Positions 21,958 through 34,604 of a stretch of DNA of 64,000 nucleotides are shown in pieces. How positions within the stretch are numbered: the first letter of the stretch is position 1; each line of letters begins with the position of its first letter. The translations under genes were made by a program, and so were the position numbers. The DNA comes from Gongronella butleri (Eukaryota; Mucoromycota; Mucoromycetes; Mucorales; Cunninghamellaceae). The notes beneath the pieces were generated by a model, which had not been told where the DNA came from, did not search any database, and was given only the letters and a program-made list of their open reading frames with translations. The stretch covers positions 248,001-312,000 of the forward strand of contig JAIWZP010000034.1 in the NCBI GenBank assembly GCA_025201375.1, in the 5' to 3' direction.

Positions 21958-24900
21958 CTACTTTTGTTGTAGCCAGTAAGGTGGATGCTTTGAGTCGGTG
22001 TCGACAAATGCCTTTGTGAAGACGTGTGGGCGCGACTCGGGGTTGTTTTTGGCATCCAAAGCCGGGACACCGCGGCCGGCAATGCGCATGAGGGCGATTG
22101 AACGGATGTTGCGCGCAGCGTTCACATCCCGCTGCCAATTGCGTGCGCACCATTCACAGGTAAGCACACTGTGCAGCTTGAATGTGTCCATGCCACCATC
22201 GCGTTTTGTCATGTTTATCACGGAACGGCGACCGCACGACGAACAGGTCTTGCTGGTGTAGGGCTCGGGCACCTGGACGACCATCAATCGACATGCGCGC
22301 TGGGCGAGCGCCAATCCACGGCGGAGAAGAGCAACACGGCTGCTCGGCTTGCCGCGCCAATTGAGCCGCTTGAGCTGCGCGTCGCCAATGCAGATGAGAG
22401 GGCAGGCGGCAAAATCTCGACGATTGGGCTCCTTGCGCCACCTGCATGTCAAAAAAAAAAAGATCAATTCAATGTCTCTCGTACCAACCCGCTTGCTCGT
22501 GGCTCTCTTACTTCAAATCTCCTTGTGTAGTGCCTGGCACCTGCTCGCTATGTGTCAAAAAAGCAAAAAAAGAAAAAAAAAAGAAATAAAGGACAAAAAG
22601 GAAAAAAAAAAGACAAAGAAAATGAGTCAATGGCAAGATTTTCGGGGCAGCTGGCTCGCTCGTGCTCTCGTCCTTACCTTGGACCATCTTGTTGGTCTGT
22701 AGGCCGCGGCCCCGTGGTGTCTTTGGGCTTGTATTTTTTTCCACCGTGGCAAAGAATTGCCACCATTTCTTGGAGTGCGCGCTGACGTCCTTGAAAATTG
22801 AGAAATCTTAGTCCTTGATGGGCTTGTCCATAGAACGCAAGGAGCCGTGGCAGGGCAACCAACACACTTCGGACGTGCATGGCCATTCTCGCTGGGATGG
22901 CGGTTTTTGCGCTTGCCAAATTCGACTCGAGCTGTGCGATCGTCATCTCTTCTTGGTCTGCAGCATTCGCCTTGAGCGCCTTGAGCTTTTGGTTGGTCCG
23001 CGTGATGCCAGCGACATGGAAGAACTCTTGAGTCGAAAAGCTTCTAGCTTGATGTGGTTGCGCCATCTCCGTCGTGCGGCGGGACCGATTGGATGGCAAA
23101 GAGGCAGATCTCGTCCTTGTCGCTTGCGGATCACGCTCACGGCCACGCGTGTCTGGTACAACAGACGATGAACGCACTCTGATGCCAGCGGAGCGGGGAA
23201 GCCGCGGCAATCCTGGGCGTGTGGCACCATAAATGCCGTCTTGGTGGCTGGATCCGTCCACCGCTACAAAGACCTCATTGATACCAGGGTCAACGCCCCA
23301 AACGTGGCACCGCTTGAGATCCTCGGGATGGATATCGTCCAATGTAAGCTCGGGGAAGGCCTTGCTGATGACTGGAATGCGATAATACACCGATGTCGCC
23401 ATGCCATCCGTGGCGAGTGCATTGTCAAAGATAGCTGTCTTGGGCCTGAGGGAACAAAAAAATTGTCAGTCGCTTTTTTTTTTTATGTTGTTGTCCATCT
23501 TTTACTTTTGAATTTTCGTCCAATTGAACAGTCGCTCGAATACAGGATGGGTGGAGCCATCGCCTGGAGCTGTTTCATTGCCTTGTTTGTACCGGGTGAG
23601 GCCCACAAATGTCAAAAAACGCAAAAGAGTTCGATGCGACAAATGGATGTACCGCCATCGGAACGAGGGAGCTGGGATGATGGCAAAGAGGCGGATGGCA
23701 GGTCGGGCAATGTAGATTTCAGGCTTGAAGGTCTTGTTTTTGATTTTTTGCTTGGTTTCGGTGACAATGGCGTGTCGACCAATTGGTTTTGGTATGGGAG
23801 ACGTGTGATGTCCAGCGCGTCGTCGTTGCCATTGATGATCTTTGTAATGACGCGTGTGAGGCGCGATCGGCGGCGGAAGTTGAGATTGATCCAGGCAGGC
23901 ACCTTTTTTTCGAGCTGATGCTTGGTCCAAACGTACGTGGCCTTGGTGGCGACCTCTGCGGGTTTGGCCGCATCCTCGTCATTCCAAGCCTCCATCTGCT
24001 TGAGGGCATCAAACAGGATTTCCATGAAAAAGTGCGGGTATCGTGTCAATGTGGCGGTGGTGACGGCCAAACGGTCGGCGACTTGGAGACCTGCCATGGC
24101 TGTGGTGCCGATGGTGCTCGTGGACATGGCGTCCGATGTATGCATCATGGAAACGTCCTCGTCGTCGTCGTCGTCGTCGTCGTCGTCCAAAGGCTCGATT
24201 TCCATTGGATGGTCCCCGTCCTCGTTGTCATGACGAGTCAATGCGGTGTCATTGGCGGCCATGATGCTCGCCACTTGGGCGTCTGCGGCGGCGGCGTCGG
24301 CTTGGGCAGCCTCGGCGGCGGCGTTCTTGGCTGTGGACAATTCGATTGCTGTGGCGTGCACTTGCACGGCTTGCTGGGCAAGCAAATGGGACGCTTCTGC
24401 GTTACGCTTTGCATTTTCAACGGTGGCTATAAGAATTGCCGAGTAGTCCAATGCGCCACGATACGCTTGGTCTGCTTGCCGAAAGGACTCTTGCGCGATG
24501 GCGGCCATGGCGATGGGTGCTTGTTCCAAGGCGGCACGTGCAGCACTTGCAGCCTCGGCCAAAGGTGGGATCACTGCCGAATGATGAACATTTGCGGCTT
24601 GCGCACATGCATTGTACGCCAAGTGCGCGTTCCGTGCGCCGACATGCATCGTCGCGGCCACGTTGCCGGCAAATTCCGTCTCTTGTGCTTGAGCCATCGC
24701 GGCGACTTGTGCCTCGGCAGCGGCAGCGTGCAATTCGGCCGCTCGATCGCGTGCGGATTGCAATGCGGCGGCTTGGAGGGCAGCAGCTTCCGCAATGGCA
24801 GCTTCTTGGGCGGCAATGACAGCTTCTTGGGTGGCTTGCAATGCTGCTTCTTGGGCGGCAATGGCAGCTTCTCGGGCCGCAGCAGCAGCAGCTTGTGCGC

Positions 24901-26459
24901 CGGCAGATGACTCGGCGGCGACCATCTCTGGCGCAGGCGACATCTGGGGAGCGGATGAGCCGAAGGTCAAAGCGGCAATAATCGCATTGCGGTTGGCCAG
25001 GGACATTTCGCGCGCCCGATCATTGGCTTCTTGCCGCTTGCGCGAGGCTTCGGCAATCTGAGCCTTTTCTTCGACGACAAAGTCATAGACGCGGGCCCAT
25101 TGGGACTCTGCGTGCCGGGCCAAGTCATCGGCGTCATCCTTCAGCTTCTCCTTTTGCGCCGCCCTCAACGTTTTGTAGTCAGGGAGCTCAGGCGGAAACA
25201 TCGCGTCCTTGGCGGCTTTGTCATAAGCATACATGGCGTACGCGCGGCAATGATGCGGCTTGAGGTCCTAAACAAAAGAAAAAAAAAAAGAAAAAACAAA
25301 AATCAATGAGAAGGGGCCCACCATGAACATTTTTCTTCCCCTTTTTTTTTGCTTACTGGGTGGTCAATGGCAAACTTGGCTGCAAGGTAACGCATATACA
25401 ACACCTCAAAATTCTCCACGACCATGTTCTTCATCATGACGGCCAATTCTTTCGCCGTGTATCCCGTCACATCTGTAAACGCAGTGGCCTTGCCATTGAC
25501 ACCACGGGGCTTGGAGATGCTGATGGTCGGATGGTCGCTTTTGAAGCGGGTAAAGGCCTCTAGGAAGCTGGTGCGAGTCTCGTTGTCAGCAAACAGTGCT
25601 TTGTTGGTCACAGAGTCGCCAAGAAGCAATTGGAACACGGCTTGGAAAAATTCTTGCGAAAAGAGCGCACGTGGGACGTGGATACCCGTGTCAAGGAGGT
25701 CAATGACATATTGGCGGGTAAATAGCATGGCGTGGATGGTGAGATGGCGATTGAACTTGACAATGTCGTGGATGCCGTCCATGAACGCGTTCTTGTCGTC
25801 GTCCGGGATGTCGTCGCGCAGGAGCTTACGCAATCCATGCTTGATGGTCGTTCGACGCGTCTTACCAAGTCGCTCCTTTGTTTTCACCGACTTGCGCTTG
25901 ATGTAATCCGGGCAGATCTGATTCGTCGGTCTTGAGTGGGTATAAGCTAATTCGAGGCGCGCCTTGGCCTCGGCGCGTAGGCGCTCCACCTCGGGATCGT
26001 CCTGAGCAGCAACGGGGTCCGCACGTCCCTCGATCAGCGCAGTCGCCTCGCCATCCAGCCGGTCAGCCGCGCTCTTGCATCGAGGGCAAGGATTCTTCAC
26101 AGCCGCAGAGCTTGCCTTGGTCGCCGCCTGGAAATCGTCTTTTGCAGTCATCTTGGCCTTCTTCTCGTCGCTCTTTTGCTTTCTCTTGGTTGTCATGCGA
26201 CTTTTGCCCTTTTTTGAGCGCTTGTCTATGATCATAAAAAAAAAAGATAACAAATGAGAAGGAGTGATCAAGTGGAAATGAGCCCTTTCACGCTTTGTTT
26301 ACCATTTTTCTCGCTATCGCCTTGTCCACCGGTCGTCTCGCTTTGCTGATCGACGCGATCCGACGTCGCGGCAGACTCCCCTCCTTCGCCTTGCTCTTGT
26401 TCTTCGGCAGCACGTGCCTTGGCATCAAGCTTCTGCTTCACCAAAGAAAAATAGGGCAT
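21958..26459 (-). CDS. Fanzor (eukaryotic TnpB-like) RNA-guided nuclease, probable single frameshift
   Basis: Six exons (26303-26459, 25357-26225, 23506-25267, 22678-23445, 22512-22547, 21958-22441), about 1358 residues. C-terminal signatures are unmistakable: RuvC-I CHVWGVDPGINEVFVAVDG; the linker motif FSTQEFFHVAGIT; the RuvC-II region PLICIGDAQLK; a zinc ribbon TSKTCSSCG with C-x2-C partner CEWC; and RuvC-III RDVNAARNI. The canonical RuvC-II Glu is replaced by Gly/Asp, but a Glu about 40 residues later (VPEPYTSKTC) sits where fungal Fanzors carry their alternative Glu. The N-terminus has a CPRC motif and the FNRHLTIHAMLFTRQYVI helix. Residues about 400-690 are an Ala-rich insert plus an acidic run, making it longer than usual. 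In exon 3 the frame must shift by one base near the A6 run at 23744-23749. Flanks show no clear transposon ends. Confidence 0.9.
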
Positions 26460-26966
26460 GTTGGACCGTGTGGGAAAAGAAAGAAAGAGGAAAGAAGAGC
26501 AAAGGAACACATATCCCCGCTCGTTCAACTTTTATGATCCCTAATTTTTTCTGTCTCCCTGCCCATTTTTTTCTTTTTTTTTTTTTTAGTCCTCATACCC
26601 ATGACTCTCACCCATACCAAGGATAATTTTCTACCCTCATGGCCTTCTTGTTGTCTATTATAGGAGAGCAGTGGATAAACAAAACAACTCAGAGGATACC
26701 CCTTACTGCGCCACACCTGTTGAAACGGAGAAGCAACCGAGAAGACGCGTCGATTTCTTTTGTCACAATAGCAATCAATTCTCCTTTGACCCAATTAAGG
26801 CAATCGCTGAAGATGTTTTTTTTTGAAGTGATCGCGTGTTAGATTTTCGGGCCGAAAAAGGAAATTCCATGCGCACACACACGGTCGGGTCTTTTTTTTC
26901 TGCTTTTTTACTTTCTTTTTTTTTCTTTTCTCTCTCTCGTTCTCTTTCTTTCTTTTGGCGTATGCT
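26460..26966. other. Divergent intergenic region between Fanzor and USP gene
   Basis: Contains T-rich tracts and an unassigned 89-codon minus-strand frame (26,525-26,794) without motif. The stretch just before 26,967 is C/T-rich, as in other leaders in this window. Probably the shared promoter region; no terminal inverted repeat was seen. Confidence 0.45.
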
Positions 26967-28581
26967 ATGAGCGACGCGCAACACGACCACAAAGACACAA
27001 TTCATGGCCGCCAACGCGCGCCTTCCTATACAAAGTCTTTCCCCTTGACGACCGAGGAGCCGGTGCGTCGGACGTGGCTGAACAACACGCTAAAGGACCT
27101 CAACAGCGTCCCGACCACGCCTTATTCTCACGCTCCAGACGGCGTCTCGTCAAGCGCACATGAAACATCCACGCTGTCGACTGACTCGTCCAGCAGCGAC
27201 GAAGAGGACCCGGATGATATGAAGAACAAAATTGGCGCGAGCGACGAGGACGAGGACGGCACTGTGACGCCCCCTGTCTTGTCAGTGGAAAGTCCTTCCG
27301 CGGTGCAATCATCCGCACCTCCCGATGCACACGAACCGACAGACTCGTCGGCCTCTGCGACTCACACCAGGCCCCCATTGTCTTCTCAACATCTGCGATC
27401 GGGCATCACTCAGATGGATCTGTTGTGGAATGAGATGGAGTCGCGTCAATGGGAAGAAGAGTCGGCTGGCGAATCATCTGCGGACGAGATGGACGAAGAA
27501 TTGCGTAAAACTACAGAGGCGAACCGACATATTGAGGTAGAAGGCGCAGCTGTCGTTGTCCAGCGGCAACAATCGCTTGTACACGATGCGCAGCTGCGCA
27601 AATTGCTGTGTTTTGCGGACGTGGAGCAATTGACAGAGGGGCGCGACAGCTTGAAGATGACGATGATCTATGGCGCCGGATCACATGGCAATCTCGTGCG
27701 CAAGGATACAAAGACCACCGAAATCATGCAAAGCGACCCAGCAAAGCGCACATACAGAAACAAGTATCTTGTGGCCTGTGATTTCAGCCACGAGAGCCTT
27801 TATGCCATTGAGTGGCTGGCCGGCACCATGCTGCGCGATCGTGACGAGCTACATATCATCACCGTGTCGAATCGAGAGGACAATCCTGATGTTGTCAAGG
27901 AGTCAGGCATGTCGGAAGACGCTCTGGTAACACAAAAAAACAACTATGAAATCATAGGACCATATCCCGTCAGGCAACTTTTGTCTCATTCGCTATTTTT
28001 AAGCTTCATGTTGCTTTGAACGCCACGATTGATGAGGCAAAGAAACGCTTATCTAAGATGATGCTATATGATGTCAAGCTGGTGTGTTACTCTGACGTGG
28101 GGCGCGTCAAGGACGTGTTAAAATCAACGGTAAAACAAAAAAAAAAAAAAGGCAAAAAAATGAGAACATGTTGGATCTTGAACACTTAATCATGCTTGCA
28201 TAGATTCGAAAGCTGATGCCTACCATGGTTGTCTGCGGCAGCCGCGGCCGCGGCACAATGAAAGGGTGTGTAACCAGCTGTTTCAGCAGCAAAGCATTTT
28301 TTGCATGGCCCCTGATGTCCTTTTTTTTTTTTTGAAAGATTTCTTATGGGCTCCATTTCAACATACCTGGTGCACAAGTCCCCCGTTCCTGTGGCTGTGA
28401 TACGACCCAAGAAAAAGAAGAGAAAGGTCAAGCAGCAACTTTTGGTGCCATCACCTCTTAGTGAAAGTAAGATTTTTTTTTATTTTTGGCTCGTCACGAT
28501 TCGTCTCTTATATTTTTACGCGCATCCCCGTTTTCAATAGGTATGCGATCAGGCGATCTTCATGTTGATGAGCTTGGGTAG
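26967..28581 (+). CDS. Universal stress protein (UspA) family with disordered N-terminus
   Basis: Five exons (26967-27926, 28004-28129, 28204-28265, 28339-28466, 28541-28581) give 438 residues. The first 250 residues are Ser/Asp/Glu-rich and disordered. The Usp domain follows: strand 1 KYLVACDFSHESLYAIEWLA, then TVSNRED, and the ATP-binding signature GSRGRGTMKGFLMGSISTYL (pattern G-2x-G-9x-G-S/T), then VAVIRP and a basic tail KKKKRKVK that could be a nuclear localisation signal. Fungal members are often linked to stress or starvation, but the target is unknown. An in-frame TTG precedes the chosen ATG. Confidence 0.85.
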
Positions 28582-28658
28582 CAAGCACCCCTTGACTCGT
28601 TTTCTATCATATGAATGCGCCCGGGATGCAAAAAATAAAGGAGGCAAGCAAAAAGGAG

Positions 28659-31600
28659 CTAATTTATTTCCGCCGCGGCGGGAAGCAGGCATGTTAGAAT
28701 GGCTTGAGCAAAGTCTTCAGTGTCCAAAGTGTCGTGTGTGAACGCGTCAAAGGATGGCTGTTGCACGAGTCGGTCAAAATGCATTAGGAGAGCCTGGCAG
28801 CAAGTGTCTACAATAAATTGGAACGGCCAAGAAGACTGATGATGATGCATTGACGGATGGGCGCGATTGCGCAGCTTGTGAAAGACCGAGAGACAGCCGT
28901 CGAGATCCGCAGCAAAGGCAAATTTCGAGATCCTTAAGAAAACCCATGCGTCGCTGATCCATTGCAGCACCTTGCTCCCGAATCGGTCGGCCAATTGCAT
29001 CAAAGCAATCATGTCTTGCCACGGTTGCGTCGTGCCTTGCTCGATTTCTGCCAGCGCGCGCGGCAAGTCATCTTTGTGCTGGCGCACTTTTTGACTGGCA
29101 AAGACAAAGAATTGCAAATCGGCCATGGACACATCGTGGAGGCGGACATGTTCAGCACCCGATTCAGCGTAGCTGGAGACAAGCAGCATGGCATCAAAGG
29201 CAGGAGAGAGCCAAGTCAGGTCGCCGACGCGTGTATTCCACGATTTCGTGCTGTCATCTGTGTCAATGGCGATTTGGCGATCTTGATCCGGCGAGTTCAC
29301 CACTTGCTGCAGAGACTGGAGAGTCGATTGGCAGCGGCACACGCGTTCCTGGTGGCTGACAGGCCATTGCGACTTCCATGTTTCCTGTTGGGACCGCGAC
29401 AGAAACATCATTGCCTGCGCCCCCGCGATGCGCTGTGCCTGACGCGTGTCGTTGTTGACGTGTTCGTGCTCGGTAAGCAAAACCATGCGGAATAGATGGC
29501 CTAATGGGGTTGCGGCGTAAAGTACAAGCTCCATGCCGTTGTTGGCGGTAAAGGGTTGGTGATGAAGCACACGCTGCCACTGCGCCACCGGCTGATGAAA
29601 TAAGGCATACACGAGCCCAACCGAGATGTTGTCGCGCACGTGAAGGAATTGGCCATCGTCGTGGTGCTGGTAAAAACTATAGAGACGGCACAAGTCGTCG
29701 ACACGTGCCGCCAAAGACTCGTCGCTTTGCCGAACAGCCATGGACCACACGTGCGAATCAAATCGATAAGGTATAAAGGGCGCATACATGGCGGTCAGAT
29801 GGTCAAAGGCAAGAAGGCGTTTCAGGTTGGCCTGCGACGACAGCACTTTGGTAAGACATTGCATGAGCGACGTGCTAAAAGACGCGAACCAAGTAGGCAA
29901 ACCAGAAGCGGCAGATGTGCGAGCTGCATCATTGGACACGTCCTCCTCGGAAAGAGGCGCGTCGCCATCCTGGTCTGCCGTCATTGTCCTCCCCAACAAG
30001 ATGGACAAAATCGTGTCAGGATCGTCGTCGCCCGTGGTATCCATGTAAGAAGCGTCATCGGTATCATCCAATGTCCTTGTCAAGGATGTTTCCGAGCAAG
30101 TGCCATCCACCGGATCGTTTGGTGCAAATTGCAAGGCAACGTCCGAAATCGTATTATCTGAAAAGAAAAAAAAATGAGTTTTTTTATCTTTTTTTTTTTG
30201 GTTGATTTCTCACTTTTTTGTAGGCTTTCCGAGTTTGATGGATCCAAGGTATAAACGAGCCATTGTGCTATGCGCGGCAGATGTTGTTGGTCAATGAGCA
30301 GCTGTGCACCTTCATCTGTGCCTGCCAGCTGAGCAATCATTTCGATGGCATAGGCGACTTGCTTGACAAAGGGCATGCTGTTCCATGGTGTGCAAGCGGG
30401 AGGCGGGATAGTGGACGGCACGCCAATGGACACAAGCACAGATATAAGCGTCATCTTGTCGCGTTTCCAGGCCAGCCACGCGGTGATGGCGTCTTGATCA
30501 TAGCGAAAAGCATCAACAGCTTGGAGGCACGCAATGACAAGCCAACAAAAAGATGCGAGATTTGTCTGCTGGCCATTGGTGCGTGTCATGGCGCTCTGAG
30601 CATTGAGTGCAAACTGAGTAAAGCCCATGATCAGATCAAAGAGTGGGCAATCACACCTCAGGGTGGTGCGCATGATGGAGGTACGCTCGATCAACGACAC
30701 AAGCAGTCGCACATAGAGCGTGTAGCAAGTCCACACCGCTTTTGGGTATTCATGGCTACCGATGGCCCCACTATTGTTGTCATTGATGGTCGTGGTGCTG
30801 ACGTAGGGGAATAAATCGACATTCACGAGACCTAGCAGGCTGCTTTCATGTACCAATTGCTCGCATCCACGGCTGGATTTGCACACTTTGGCCAAGCAGG
30901 CGAGTGCCCGATTCGCCTTGCTGAGGACGCGGCTGGGGACGCGTGTGCCATCGTCCTTGATCGATTGGAACGCATGGAGAATCAATGAAATAGTGGGCTC
31001 CCAAATAAATTTGCCGAGGCCGCGCGCATGTGCTGCCAAGATTGGAATGGCATGCTCATCGTCCATCAAGCATATTGCCATTTTTTCATAACTTTGCTGC
31101 AAAGGGGCTTGAAGAGCAGAAGAAGCGTCCGGCAATTGATCCAGCACGGCCAAATGTGTCTTTGTCGCCCATGCCAATTTCCGCATCAAAGCTGGCCAAG
31201 CATGCACCAGGGTCATGCAACTCTGCACCGCGTCGAGGATGGCCGTCAATGGGACTTGAAGGCGCACAAGCATCGTGGGGGTCAGGGCAAGCAGTCCATA
31301 AGAGTCTACTAAATCGAGCACCTGGTCGTCCAAGAGCAATACATCACTGCTTCCGCTGTCGCTGGCAATGGTCGCCGTCATTTCGCGTGTCAGAGACGCA
31401 CAAGTGATGTGGAGGAGCGTGTTGAGTAAAGGACCAGCTATCTTTTTAGCTGCAATGACCAGGCATTGGCGATTTTCGGGATGGATGTCTTGTCGCGTGG
31501 ATACCATGCAGCGGCGCGCCAAATTGCAGAGTTGAGTGACCAAGCGTGCGTGGTCGGCATGATCGATTTCGACAGGGGGAGGCTGGTTTCGCTGCTGGCG

Positions 31601-32725
31601 ATGTGCATCATAGACCCATTGAGCGCAAATCTGAGGCAACAGCCAGTGCCAAGACCCCGCGGCGTCGTAAGCGGTCAATGCCCGGTATAGAGCGCGTCCA
31701 ACATCATCGGTCGCAGGCAGGCGCGTCAGCATGCCCAAAAAAGCAGTGAGAATCTGATATAATTTTGGTTTGATGCTCGATTGCTCTTGAGGCCGATTGA
31801 CAAGAGACATGGCGACGCAAGACCACGCGGTGCGCACGCTTTCCATGGCGCCTGAGCGTGACAATGAACTAATCAACCAAGCAGGGCGCTCTTTGGTGGC
31901 GACATGGCACAATTGCTCCAAAAGTCGGGTGGACACGACACAATAGGCAAGACGCTGCTCAATATCGTCCATATCGGCCTGCCAGAGGTTTGGCAAGCGT
32001 GTCAGGCACGATTGAAGCGGGAAAATAAGGCGCTCCAGGGCGTCCGGTCGTTGGTCAAGGATGTCGAGGGCAAATATGTCTTTTTGGGCAAGCAATCCGC
32101 GTAAACACAGCATTTTGGCCTTGAGCAGCTTGAGGTCTGTTGAAGAAGGCTGATGTGTAAGGGCCATCGTCGTGTCCGAGACGTCGGTTGCCCAAACGAA
32201 TTGATTGACGTGATCGCTCCTTGTCCGGATGTCTTTGAGGACGGCTTTGACGAGGCTACGATGCGCACGGCTTTCTGCAGACTCATTGGCCAGCTTGGCC
32301 AGACAAATTAGAAGCGTGCACCAACAACGACACGCCTGCACTTTGACCTGAGGCAAGGCATCGATCTCGCGTGCCATGCTGCGGAGCACAAGACGGACAC
32401 CGGCCTTGAACGACTGGAGCGACAAGACTTCCAAGGATTGCGGGCGCTCAACCAGGGTCTCCAGCACCGCATTGAAGCAGCGAAGCAAATAATCCATGGA
32501 CACGCCCTCATACGGTTCTTCGGCGGTATGCGCCACCAACCACCGGTGTGCCTGGTGGTGGATCTTCTTCAAGAGGTGGTCGACCTGCGAGCAAGGGACC
32601 GACTTTAGCAAAGCAAGCTGCTGTATCGACTGGCTGGAATTAGGAGCCCTCAGGCTCTTGCACAGCTCACGCAGAGATAGATGATTGCTGCGCCTTGTGT
32701 TCGTGCCGCTGCTGCGAGGGGGCAT
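28659..32725 (-). CDS. Large helical-repeat protein with C-terminal BTB-like segment
   Basis: Two exons (30214-32725, 28659-30157) give 1336 residues. The N-terminal two thirds are Leu-rich helical repeats of ARM/HEAT character (for example YGLLALTPTMLVRLQVPLTA and ALACLAKVCKSSRGCEQLV). Near the C-terminus, SPAFDAMLLVSSYAESGAEH, VRLHDVSMADLQFFVF and MIALMQLADRFGSKVLQWIS follow the order of the second half of a BTB/POZ fold, suggesting an ARM-BTB protein, possibly a Cullin-3 adaptor. That role is inference. The 5' end of this gene is partly duplicated 2 kb upstream (34,605-34,985). Confidence 0.6.
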
Positions 32726-33551
32726 CGTGTCGCCTTGCTTGCACGTACAAAAAAAAAAAAAAGAAAAAAAAAAGAAAAAAAAGAAAAAACGGTAAAGGTA
32801 AAAGAAAGGGGAGTTCAAAATGCCCGCCTCCTCCTTTTGTACGAGGGTCTGGTCGCACAAAGCCGGCTTATTCTCACTGAGCAAAACACGCGTCAGGTAG
32901 TGTTCTTTGTTTTGCGGCACTGTGACGCGTCTTTGCCAACTTGGCTCTTGCGTCGAAAGTGCACCTTTTTTTTTTTTCTCTCAGTATAATGGCCATGGTG
33001 ATCCCGGTCGCGCCGTGTTTGTTCGCCTTTCCTCGAGCGCTGTTTTGAATTAAAACATGAAAGCGTTGAGCCCACACAAAGAAAGAATACAACGAATGAG
33101 GATGCGCAGACACCCGAAAGAAACTACTTGAGCCACAGAGGGCGAAGCATGAGGATGATGACGCACACAAACTCAAATGAAAGCAATTATTGGACCCACA
33201 CACTGGAGTGATATTAGTGATATTAAGGGATGAGGAATCGGGGATACGGTATGGGTAAAAAGTTTATTTTTCATCAAATGGGGGACTTTGGTGTTTGGGT
33301 GAGGGTAATGTGGAAAAAAAGGGTCGAGAGGGGGCGGGAAGCAAGCGGCGCGTATGATATTGTAAACGGGGGCTGCATGGAGAGGCGAAAGTTTCATTGA
33401 TGGCCAATGCGACATTTTTGTTTGCCGACGAGATGTAAGGGTGCAAGAAGATGGCGAGCTTTTCGAGATGTGTCGTCAATTGGGTATTGTGCAGGATGGT
33501 GTGTCAAGATTTTGGATTCATCTGCCCAACGATCCAGTCAACCTCTGGTTT
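32726..33551. other. Intergenic
   Basis: A-rich leader of the ARM gene (32,748-32,790), then spacer. Short open frames carry no recognisable motif. Confidence 0.45.
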
Positions 33552-34604
33552 TCAACGTCTTGCTGAAACAAGGTACGGCAAAATAGTCAGAGGGCAGAGA
33601 TTGGCGTCGTTGCCATGTTGCAATACAAGCGCAGCCACCGAGTTCATCAACATGGCGCCGCCATACTTGGTATTGCCGAAATTGGCCAGAGTGACGACGG
33701 TGTAGGGCTGTACGTTGTGGGCACGTGTCAAAGGCCTGTGCATCGCGTCAAAAGTAAGAGCTGGCGTCGTCGAACTTTGAGTTGAGTTGGCGCAGTTGAT
33801 CGACGATGTTGGCCAATTTGTAAAGTCTTGGTCACGCAATCCGTGCCCAAAAAGATGCTGGTGGCCTTCGAGGCGTCTTGATAGTGAGCGCCAAATGCAG
33901 GGGGAAGCGATGTTTGAACTGTGATGCCTTTGACCACACCAAATGGTTCTCTGTGGCATCAATAGTCTTGTCTCGGCCATAAGCTTCGACTGCGTGGACT
34001 AGAACGGCTTGATGGGTGTCTGAGCGGAATAAAATGGCACCTGAAAAGAGCTGAGCCACCACAAACTTGGATTGTGGATGAAATTGCCAATAACAATTGG
34101 CCAATTCGCAGTGATCACTCAACAGCAAGATGACTTTGCGCTGACACAGTATTAGCGCGCATAGTGGCATGGCCAAGAGCGAATTGACATCGCGGTGGGA
34201 GTTTGCCAATCTTGTGTGTCGCTGTCGATCGTGTCAAAGGTGCGCTATTGTGGGAGCATCTTGCGAATTGTGTATGTGCTACCAGTGGCCTTGTGGATGA
34301 TGATTTGATGCGCCAGGCCATTGTGTTCGAGGTCATCTGCGCAAAACACGGAGAATGGCTGCGGATTCATGGCATCCACGAGTTTGATCATTTGTTGGTG
34401 CGTGTCAGGACGATCCACAGCATAACACGCGTAAATTATGGCTTCATTGTAGTCGCGCTCTTGCCGCATGTCTACAGCAGCAACTTCGACTTCGACGGCA
34501 ATCTCGGGGATGTACATGTCCGGCGCGATCATCATAGGGCTCAGCTGCGTCACGTCGGCCGTGTCCTCGCTTCTCGCGTCGTCGTCCGCGTCTTCCGTGT
34601 CCAT
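33552..34604 (-). pseudogene. Broken gene of unknown family
   Basis: Three minus-strand reading blocks follow one another in different frames: 34604-34245 (starts MDTEDADDDARSEDT, includes NEAIIYACYAVDRPDTHQQM), 34209-33832 (CELANCYWQFHPQSKFVVAQ, FRSDTHQAVLVHAVEAYGRD) and 33980-33552. No convincing introns join them. The composition is protein-like and intervening stops suggest decay. I do not recognise the family. The upstream end abuts a duplicated piece of the neighbouring ARM gene. Confidence 0.4.

Noticed and set aside
23783..24910. 375-codon plus-strand ORF rich in Gly/Cys/Val
   Set aside because: It is the antisense of the alanine-rich Fanzor exon; its composition is a by-product of the GC-rich Ala codons.
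21958..26459. Bacterial TnpB/IS605 contamination
   Set aside because: Spliceosomal introns with the same T-rich style as neighbouring genes and flanking fungal housekeeping genes make this a nuclear gene.
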